Below are positions 15,071 through 21,699 of a DNA stretch of 25,165 bases, in pieces. This DNA is from UBA2136 sp047635695 (lineage in GTDB: Bacteria; Pseudomonadota; Alphaproteobacteria; UBA2136). Within the stretch, counting starts at the first letter, position 1, and each line of letters starts with the position of its first letter. The position numbers and the translations under genes were made by a program. The notes beneath the pieces are model-generated. The model was not told the origin of the DNA. It did no database searches and was given only the letters and a program-made list of their open reading frames with translations. The stretch covers positions 1-25,165 of the forward strand of contig JBLILN010000021.1 in the NCBI GenBank assembly GCA_047635695.1, in the 5' to 3' direction.

Positions 15071-17467
15071 TTACGTATCTTTATCTTCTGGATTTTCTTC
15101 GTCCATATCCGCAAATAAATCCATTTCTTCCGCATCTTCAGGGATAGGGTTTGTCGCTAATTTAATGAGACGGTCAATGTCTTCAATCGACTTAACGGCC
15201 GATTTACTCATGTTTTCACCAGGGTATTCTGGTTTTTCATCGACCCTACTTGCTGGAACCTCAGGTGTAAATAAACTCACTTCCTTTGTAAACCCGTGCG
15301 GTGGCAATTTACCAACTTGCGCACGGTGACCAAACCAACGGTCAATATCGTCAACAACACGATCTTTTGCACCACCACTCAAGCCAAGGCCTGCACGGTT
15401 GTCAAACACAACAATACTATCCAAAGCCTCATTACGCAATTTCATCAAACGCACACCTTTACCACGGTTCATTTTTGAAATTTCAATAACTGGGAATACG
15501 AGCAAACGCTTACTGCTACTTACCGCTGCCACTAAATTACCCGTCACAGGTATACAAAAAGCAGCGCTATCCGCTTTTGCAGATAGGTTGAGGATTTGCT
15601 TACCTGATTTTGTTTGTGATTTAAGGCCGTCTGCTTTAATAATAAAGCCATAACCACCTTTACCAGCCACAATATAACGTTCAGCCGTGGGTGTAAACAT
15701 AGCTACTATTTTATCATCTGGCTGCAAGTCAACCATCAACTGTAATGGCTCACCAAATCCACGGCCTGCAGGGAGCTTGTTAACACCCAACGTAAATACT
15801 TTACCACCGGAACTCATAACACATAAGCTATCAATACTTGTACATTTCACACGGAAAGTTTCTTCATCGCCTTCCTTGTATTTCACTTCTTGATCGTCTG
15901 ACATGTGCCCCTTCAAGGCACGTATCCACCCCTTATCACTTAACACAACAGTCATAGGTTCTTTATCGACCATGGCTTCCAGTGGGATAATTTCAGCGAC
16001 TGGTGCAGACGCAATAACAGTGCGGCGCGCATCTGCAAATTCTTTTTTAATGGCTGTCACTTCATCCATCAAAACTTGTGTTTGCTTCGCTTCGCTCGCT
16101 AAAATTTCAGCCAAGTAAGCAAGTTCGATACTTAATTCATCGTGCTCACGCTGAATTTCCATCTCTTCAAGTTTACGTAAACGACGTAGGCGCATATCTA
16201 GAATAGCATTCGCCTGAATTTCATCAATATTGAAGCGTTCCATCATAACAGGCGCTGGATGGTCACTCGTTTTAATAATCTCGATAACTTCGTCAATGTT
16301 TAGGTAAACAACACGGTACGCACCTAAAATGTGCAAGCGTGCTTTAATTTTTTCGCTACGCCATTTGCTTTTACGTAGAAGAACAACACGGCGGTGCTCA
16401 AGAAATTCAACAAGTACTTCCTTCAATGAAAGCAAACGTGGTTCACCTGCCCCTGTTATCACGTTCATGTTCAGTGATACTCTGGTTTCAAGATCTGTTA
16501 ATTTGAACAGGTGCTCCATAAGTTGGTGCGCGTCAACATTACGATTTTTAGGCTCAAGCACAACGCGAATATTTTCATCTGATTCATCACGAACATCCAC
16601 AAGCCAAGCGACTTTTTTCAAGTGTATCAGGTCTGCAAGCTTTTCAATTAAGCGAGACTTTTGTACCTGATAAGGAATCTCTGTAATAACAATTTGGTAC
16701 TGACCTCGGTCAAACTCTTCTTTTTCCCATTTAGAGCGTAAGCGGAAACCACCTTTACCTGTCAGATATGCATCTGCCATGCTTTCAGGGCTTTCTACAC
16801 AGATACCCCCTAGTGGAAAATCAGGCCCTTTAATGTAGTTTAAAAGCGTTGCATCCCTTGTTTCAGGGTTTTTAAGCAGTGCTGACATAGCACCACAAAG
16901 CTCACCAACGTTATGTGGTGGGATACTGGTAGACATACCTACAGCAATACCACTACCGCCATTAGCCAGTAAATTGGGGAAGCATGATGGCATAACAACA
17001 GGCTCGCTGTCAGATTCATCGTAGTTATCTTGAAAATCGACTGTGCCGTTTTCGAGGTCTTTCATAATCCACGCAGCAACCTTCGTCAGCTTCGCTTCTG
17101 TATAACGCATGGCAGCTGCACTGTCACCATCAATGGAACCAAAGTTACCTTGACCGTCAACGAGTGGATAGCGCAGTGAAAATTCTTGGGACAGCCTCAC
17201 CATCGCATCATAAACGGATTGATCACCATGAGGGTGGTATTTACCAATAACATCGCCCACAACACGGGCAGATTTTTTATAGCCTTTTTCAGGGTCAAGC
17301 TTCATCATACGCATGGCATATAAAACACGGCGGTGCACGGGTTTTAAACCGTCACGTACGTCAGGTAGTGCACGCGACATAATGGTACTCATGGCATAAG
17401 TTAAATAACGACTACTCAGTTCGTTATTAAATTCACCTTTAAGAAGGACATTCGCTTCTGAGCCCAT
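15071..17467 (-). CDS. parC: DNA topoisomerase IV subunit A
   Basis: Type IIA topoisomerase subunit that cleaves DNA and decatenates chromosomes with ParE. About 798 residues, shorter than GyrA and typical of ParC. RALPDVRDGLKPVHRRVLYAM opens the breakage domain; the catalytic Tyr is in AAAMRYTEAKL (Tyr122 when counted from the ATG, the same number as in E. coli GyrA). The quinolone-region reads GKYHPHGDQSVYDAM: Gln occupies the position of Ser83/Ser80, while the acidic residue four positions on is Asp87. The C-terminal domain lacks a perfect GyrA box (QRRGGKG); the end is acidic. I chose ATG 17467 over the GTG two codons earlier because AAGG is 10 bases from the ATG and only 4 from the GTG. 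It follows recO by 6 bases. Confidence 0.94.
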   Translation of the reverse strand: MGSEANVLLKGEFNNELSSRYLTYAMSTIMSRALPDVRDGLKPVHRRVLYAMRMMKLDPEKGYKKSARVVGDVIGKYHPHGDQSVYDAMVRLSQEFSLRYPLVDGQGNFGSIDGDSAAAMRYTEAKLTKVAAWIMKDLENGTVDFQDNYDESDSEPVVMPSCFPNLLANGGSGIAVGMSTSIPPHNVGELCGAMSALLKNPETRDATLLNYIKGPDFPLGGICVESPESMADAYLTGKGGFRLRSKWEKEEFDRGQYQIVITEIPYQVQKSRLIEKLADLIHLKKVAWLVDVRDESDENIRVVLEPKNRNVDAHQLMEHLFKLTDLETRVSLNMNVITGAGEPRLLSLKEVLVEFLEHRRVVLLRKSKWRSEKIKARLHILGAYRVVYLNIDEVIEIIKTSDHPAPVMMERFNIDEIQANAILDMRLRRLRKLEEMEIQREHDELSIELAYLAEILASEAKQTQVLMDEVTAIKKEFADARRTVIASAPVAEIIPLEAMVDKEPMTVVLSDKGWIRALKGHMSDDQEVKYKEGDEETFRVKCTSIDSLCVMSSGGKVFTLGVNKLPAGRGFGEPLQLMVDLQPDDKIVAMFTPTAERYIVAGKGGYGFIIKADGLKSQTKSGKQILNLSAKADSAAFCIPVTGNLVAAVSSSKRLLVFPVIEISKMNRGKGVRLMKLRNEALDSIVVFDNRAGLGLSGGAKDRVVDDIDRWFGHRAQVGKLPPHGFTKEVSLFTPEVPASRVDEKPEYPGENMSKSAVKSIEDIDRLIKLATNPIPEDAEEMDLFADMDEENPEDKDT

Positions 17468-17473
17468 ATTCAC

Positions 17474-18169
17474 TTAACCTTGTTTTACGTTTTGAATTAA
17501 TTCAGTTCGCGCTTGAAGGTACCTACCCTCAAGTGCTACGTTTAAAAAATGCCCTGTTAAACGAAAAACGTCAAGTAAATCCTGTGATTCACCACCAAAA
17601 AGAGCTGGTAATGGTAATATTTTATCTTTATATGGCTCTCCAGCTTCTTTTGAAACGGCACGACCCGATTTAGGAGACACGTATAAAAGAGGTGAATCAT
17701 CCCCTTCATTTCGCACCGCGTCTCTGGCACTTAGAGATAGCCCATAACCAATAGAACTTAAAAACTGCAATTCGTAAAAACCCAGACGTGACCACAAATC
17801 GTCATTATGTAGTTCCTTTAAAAAAAGCTTACTCGCAGTATATAACTTAGGATGCCCCTCTTCTTCACGCAATGAAACCGATAAAATTTCACATAAATAT
17901 TGTAAAGCCTTCATACGCAACTCACAAGTAAAGGCAAAAGCACTCGGCACATATAAAACTTCAATAGACATAGCACCTAACTGTGTTTCAAGGCGCCTGG
18001 TATGTTCAAACTCAACAATATTACCAATTTGTAAGTCACCTAGCATTTTATGGCTACCACGCACAAGGCCTGAGAACTTGCCATACTCTTCGCTAAAAAG
18101 GCTCACAAAAAAAGTACCGCGCCCTTGCGATTTAACTTTTAAAATAATACCTTCACCTGAAATATACAT
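17474..18169 (-). CDS. recO: DNA repair protein RecO
   Basis: Recombination mediator that with RecR loads RecA on SSB-coated single-stranded DNA. About 231 residues. The N-terminal OB fold begins YISGEGIILKVKSQGRG with KFSGLVRGSHK; the helical C-terminal domain includes LGFYELQFLSSIGYGLSL. The alphaproteobacterial signature LLYVSPKSGRAVSKEAGEPY is present. The Cys that many relatives carry before it (in a C-x-x-T-G context) is replaced (LSARDAVRNEG), so no zinc site is apparent. The ATG is taken two codons after an in-frame TTG. It lies 26 bases after the amidase gene and 6 before parC. Confidence 0.92.
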   Translation of the reverse strand: MYISGEGIILKVKSQGRGTFFVSLFSEEYGKFSGLVRGSHKMLGDLQIGNIVEFEHTRRLETQLGAMSIEVLYVPSAFAFTCELRMKALQYLCEILSVSLREEEGHPKLYTASKLFLKELHNDDLWSRLGFYELQFLSSIGYGLSLSARDAVRNEGDDSPLLYVSPKSGRAVSKEAGEPYKDKILPLPALFGGESQDLLDVFRLTGHFLNVALEGRYLQARTELIQNVKQG

Positions 18170-18195
18170 AGGCAAGACTATAGCATAAATGGCTC

Positions 18196-19389
18196 TTAGT
18201 TGAGGCGGTGTTTTTTAATATACTTATTAACGCCTTTAGCAATAGACTTTGCGAGCAATTGCTGATGGTCACGTTGCTTTAGCTTTCTTTCTTCTCTCAC
18301 ATTCGAGAGATATGTTACTTCGACCAACACAGATGGTATTTCAGGGGCTTTTAAAACTCTAAAGCCTGCAAATGCAACCTTTTCTTTCCTCACTGAAACT
18401 TTATCACGCATCACACCTAGAATATCAGCCGCTAAAATAGCTGACTTATTCATCGTTTCACGTTGTGTTAAGTCAATTAGAATGCTTTTCACGTTTTTAC
18501 TTTCTTCGCGCATGTCCATACCTGCAATAAGGTCACCCTTGTTGGCATTACGTGCAAGGCGATGCGCCTCTTTGTCTGACGCACTATCACTTAAGGCATA
18601 AACAGAGCCACCTTTAATGCGGCGGTCTGAGTGTGCGTCTGCATGAATACTCACAAACATATCAGCATTCTTACGCTGGGCAAATGCAACGCGGTCTTTA
18701 AGGGGTACAAAAATATCTTTACTTCTTGTTAAGTAAACTCTGACCCCTTTTGTTTTTTCTAATTCCGTTTTAAGTTTTTTGGCAATTTGTAAAACCACAT
18801 GCTTTTCATAGGTGCGATTACGTCCTACAGCCCCAGGGTCTACGCCGCCATGTCCCGGGTCTAATACAACAACAACTTCATTTGACTTTTTCTTTACACG
18901 CTCAAATATTTCAACCGCACGCGGTTTTGATCTCTTTTGTGCTTGTAAAGACTTGAGTTTGGCTTTTTGTTTGGCGATTTGCGCTTTGGTTGCAGGTTTT
19001 AAGTCAATAACAAGCCGATGCCCTTTCCCTTTAGATGCAGGGATATTAAACACACTGGCGTTAACAGCTCTATCAAGATCAACAACCATACGGGTTACAC
19101 CTGGTTTAAACAGCCCTTGACGGACACCTTCAATAATACCGCCTGCAGGAAGCTTTAAGTGGCCAACTTCCACTTTAAAATCACTTTTTTTAAAATCTAA
19201 AACAAACCTTGGCGGTGTTTGAAGACTAAAATACTCGGGCTTAATAACTTGATCAGATTCAAGTACCACCCGTGTCATTTCACCATGTTGACCAAGGCGT
19301 ACTTTTTTAACGACAATAGCCGACGCGTCAAACGACACAAATAAAAAGCTTGTAAAAAGCAATAGTGATATGTAAAGGCGATTCAGCAT
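18196..19389 (-). CDS. amiC: N-acetylmuramoyl-L-alanine amidase with AMIN domain (AmiC-like)
   Basis: Periplasmic zinc hydrolase that removes stem peptides from peptidoglycan at the septum. About 397 residues: signal peptide (cleavage probably after FDASA), AMIN domain (about 26-132, binds peptidoglycan), a Lys/Arg-rich linker, and an Amidase_3 domain (about 173-395). Zinc and catalytic residues are seen in VVLDPGHGGVDPGA (His), YEKHVVL (Glu), FVSIHADA (His) and PSVLVEVTYLSN (Glu); the last motif has Thr-Tyr where Gly-Phe is usual. A long insert (about 285-345) probably forms the autoinhibitory helix released by EnvC-type activators. A TTG precedes the chosen ATG. First gene of a likely amiC-recO-parC operon. 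Confidence 0.93.
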   Translation of the reverse strand: MLNRLYISLLLFTSFLFVSFDASAIVVKKVRLGQHGEMTRVVLESDQVIKPEYFSLQTPPRFVLDFKKSDFKVEVGHLKLPAGGIIEGVRQGLFKPGVTRMVVDLDRAVNASVFNIPASKGKGHRLVIDLKPATKAQIAKQKAKLKSLQAQKRSKPRAVEIFERVKKKSNEVVVVLDPGHGGVDPGAVGRNRTYEKHVVLQIAKKLKTELEKTKGVRVYLTRSKDIFVPLKDRVAFAQRKNADMFVSIHADAHSDRRIKGGSVYALSDSASDKEAHRLARNANKGDLIAGMDMREESKNVKSILIDLTQRETMNKSAILAADILGVMRDKVSVRKEKVAFAGFRVLKAPEIPSVLVEVTYLSNVREERKLKQRDHQQLLAKSIAKGVNKYIKKHRLN

Positions 19390-19478
19390 CAATTATTTTC
19401 TTAAAGTATTTTGTTAGCTCATTTAATTAAAGGCTATCCTTGGGATAAAATGATTTAATATCGCCCCCAGACAATCCT

Positions 19479-20273
19479 TTAACACTTAACATCGAGCCTA
19501 TCACGTATTTTGTCACCAACCACATTTAATGTAAAAACAAGCACCATCAGTGTGACCCCGGGAACAACAACCAAGTGTGGCGCCATAAGCATATAACGTG
19601 CACCTTCCCTGAGCATAGAACCTAGGCTGGCATCGGGCGGTTGAATACCTATACCTAAAAATGAAAGGCCTGCTTCACTTAACATCGCACCTGCAACAGT
19701 GAAAACACTTTCCACAATTAGAGGCGCTGCAATATTAGGTAGCACGTAGAATATCAACATCGTGACTGTCCTCACACCACTTAAATGTGCCGCCTGCATA
19801 TATTCTAAGTTTTTAACAGCTAACGTTTGCACCCTTGCAAGCCTTGCAAAGCTCACCCAACCCATAAACCCAAGTGCAAAGATAACATTTTTAATGTCTG
19901 GTGCCGTTAATGCCGCAAAACATATAGCAATGAGCACACCTGGGAATGAAAGAAAGACGTCCGTAATACGCATTAATACCGTGTCGACCCAGCCACCAAA
20001 CCAACCACTTATCACACCCACCAACGTGCCAATAGTGCCTGCCAATAATAAAACAGAAACACCCACAACCAATGAAACCTGTACACCGTCAACCAAACGT
20101 GGCAATAGATCACGTCCTAGTTCATCAGTACCTAGTATAAATTCATCAGAGGGGCCACTTAAAATATTATCGAGATGAATCACAAATGCATCAGCGTAAT
20201 AAGCTTGATGTATAGCACTTATCACCAGCATCAATAAAAATGCCCAAGCAAAGCGAGATACTTTACTTAACAT
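19479..20273 (-). CDS. dppC: Dipeptide/oligopeptide-type ABC transporter permease (DppC/OppC)
   Basis: Inner-membrane permease of a peptide-type ABC importer, 264 residues. After one N-terminal helix comes the motif HLLGTD-like FILGTDELGRDLLPRLVDG, typical of DppC. Membrane helices follow at about 65-90, 110-130, 180-200 and 235-255, and the EAA loop that contacts the ATPase reads EAGLSFLGIGIQPPDASLGSML. The ATG is directly next to the dppB stop, with GGAGG inside the dppB end. Slightly shorter at the N-terminus than many relatives (about 280-300). Substrate cannot be told from the permease. Confidence 0.93.
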   Translation of the reverse strand: MLSKVSRFAWAFLLMLVISAIHQAYYADAFVIHLDNILSGPSDEFILGTDELGRDLLPRLVDGVQVSLVVGVSVLLLAGTIGTLVGVISGWFGGWVDTVLMRITDVFLSFPGVLIAICFAALTAPDIKNVIFALGFMGWVSFARLARVQTLAVKNLEYMQAAHLSGVRTVTMLIFYVLPNIAAPLIVESVFTVAGAMLSEAGLSFLGIGIQPPDASLGSMLREGARYMLMAPHLVVVPGVTLMVLVFTLNVVGDKIRDRLDVKC

Positions 20274-21212
20274 CTATACACCCTCCTTATAACGAATACG
20301 TGGGTCTATCAAAGCGTAAACAATATCGCTTATCAATGTCATCAACATATAAACAAAGGCAATAAACAATACACACCCCTGAATGGTTGGATAGTCACGT
20401 TTACCAAGCGCATCCACAATAAGTGAGCCCAGCCCTGGCCATGAAAAAACAGCTTCTGTTAATATAGCACCTGTAAGCAATGCCCCTGCTTGTAAAAAAA
20501 CGATTGTCACAACAGGAAGAAGTGCGTTCTTTAATGCATGTCGCCTCATAATCTTACTTTCTGACAAACCTTTTGCTTTTGCTGTTTTGATATAGTCACT
20601 CGCCATACTTTCAAGTAATGAAGAACGCAACAGCCTTGCCGTCATTGCTGACATAGCCATGCCAAGCGTGATCGCAGGTAATACAATGGAAGATAGTTGT
20701 TCATTACCAGAAACAGGTAACAGGCCTAAATAAAGAGAGAAAAATATCATCATCAAAGGCCCTAGCCAAAATGAAGGCATGGAAAAAGCCAGCATAGAAA
20801 AGGTAAGCGCAAGCCTATCCTGCCACTTGTTTTTATGAAGTGCAGCCCAGAGGCCTAAAGGTACAGCAAGCGAAATAGCAAACAAAATAGCAGCCAAAGC
20901 CAACTGAACCGTAGCGCCCAAGCGTGAACCTATAAGCGACACCACTTCTTTTCCACTATAAAATGACGTGCCAAAATCAAATTGAATAACACCCCATACA
21001 AACACTTTAAATTGTTCAAACAATGGCAGGTGTAAGCCTAAACTTTCTGTAAGTGCCTGCCTATCTGCTGGTAACGCGTGCTCTCCTAACAAAACCTCAA
21101 CAGGATCACCCGGTACTAAGTGTATTAAGAAGAACGTCAGTGTGACCACACCCAAAGCCGTTGGGATAATCAACAAAAGTCGTTTAAAAAAGAAGGTTAA
21201 AAATGCGAGCAT
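20274..21212 (-). CDS. dppB: Dipeptide/oligopeptide-type ABC transporter permease (DppB/OppB)
   Basis: Partner permease, 312 residues from the ATG that opens MLAFLTFFFKRLLLIIPT; the open frame extends 35 codons further upstream but that part has no family character. Motifs: FFLIHLVPGDPVEVLLGE, FGTSFYSGKEV, AFSMPSFWLG, the EAA loop TAKAKGLSESKIMRRHALKNALLP, and TEAVFSWPGLGSLIVDAL. About six membrane helices. No clear Shine-Dalgarno. The solute-binding protein and the DppD/DppF ATPases are not adjacent; the genes on both sides are amiC and, divergently, rne. Confidence 0.94.
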   Translation of the reverse strand: MLAFLTFFFKRLLLIIPTALGVVTLTFFLIHLVPGDPVEVLLGEHALPADRQALTESLGLHLPLFEQFKVFVWGVIQFDFGTSFYSGKEVVSLIGSRLGATVQLALAAILFAISLAVPLGLWAALHKNKWQDRLALTFSMLAFSMPSFWLGPLMMIFFSLYLGLLPVSGNEQLSSIVLPAITLGMAMSAMTARLLRSSLLESMASDYIKTAKAKGLSESKIMRRHALKNALLPVVTIVFLQAGALLTGAILTEAVFSWPGLGSLIVDALGKRDYPTIQGCVLFIAFVYMLMTLISDIVYALIDPRIRYKEGV

Positions 21213-21492
21213 TTGGTTAGTATCAAGCTTATGTTTGTTGTTATTAGAAATAATATAGCACGATAAATTTAAAATAGTAAGATTTAGGTTGCAACTCAGG
21301 TAAACAAGCGCTAACATATGAATTGTATAGTTTTATAAATTTTACGCGTCGCAAATATAAAGCGGCAACCGCTTTGAGAGGCGAAAAAGTGAAGTTTTAA
21401 CTTAGCCATAAAAGCTCTAGGCTAAGCACAATACCAGAGCAATATTTAAATAAACCAAGCAAATGTGCAGGTTTAGGGTAGAAAAAAGTTTT

Positions 21493-21521
21493 TTTACATA
21501 GGCAAACGGCAAGTATATAAA
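21493..21521 (+). promoter_or_regulatory. Putative sigma-70 promoter for rne
   Basis: TTTACA, 17 bases, TATAAA (in TATATAAAA). A start near 21528 would give a leader of about 170 bases. A second candidate, TTGATA at 21537 with CATAAT 16 bases on, lies inside the structured leader. Upstream (21213-21490) there are two further hairpins, AAAGCGG-CAA-CCGCTTT (21359-21375) and CTTAGCC / GGCTAAG (21401-21426), and no gene. Confidence 0.45.
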
Positions 21522-21527
21522 ACTGCC

Positions 21528-21699
21528 ACCTGTGTTTTGATATTAGAGATCATATATGCATAATGACACTTACGAACTAAGTAACGTGGCATCAATGAAA
21601 CCAGAAATTCGGGTTTGATCTCATCTTTGTAGGCGTATTTTATATTTGCCAGCAACATCCCTTCCTTAACAGGCCTTTGCTTTAAAAGGACTTAAAAAA
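21528..21699 (+). other. Structured 5' leader of rne
   Basis: Several inverted repeats nest here: GAGATCA (21546-21552) with TGATCTC (21616-21622), seven of seven; inside it ATGC/GCAT (21556-21559, 21589-21592) enclosing ACTTA/TAAGT (21568-21582); and AAACC/GGTTT (21598-21616). They could fold into a multibranched RNA. The rne leader of enterobacteria is a known autoregulatory element; whether this one plays that part is inference. AAAGGA, 9 bases before the ATG, lies outside the folded part. Confidence 0.4.

Noticed and set aside
17090..17106. GCTTCTGTATA match to the start of repeat A inside parC
   Set aside because: Only 11 bases and it encodes conserved ParC residues, so coincidence.
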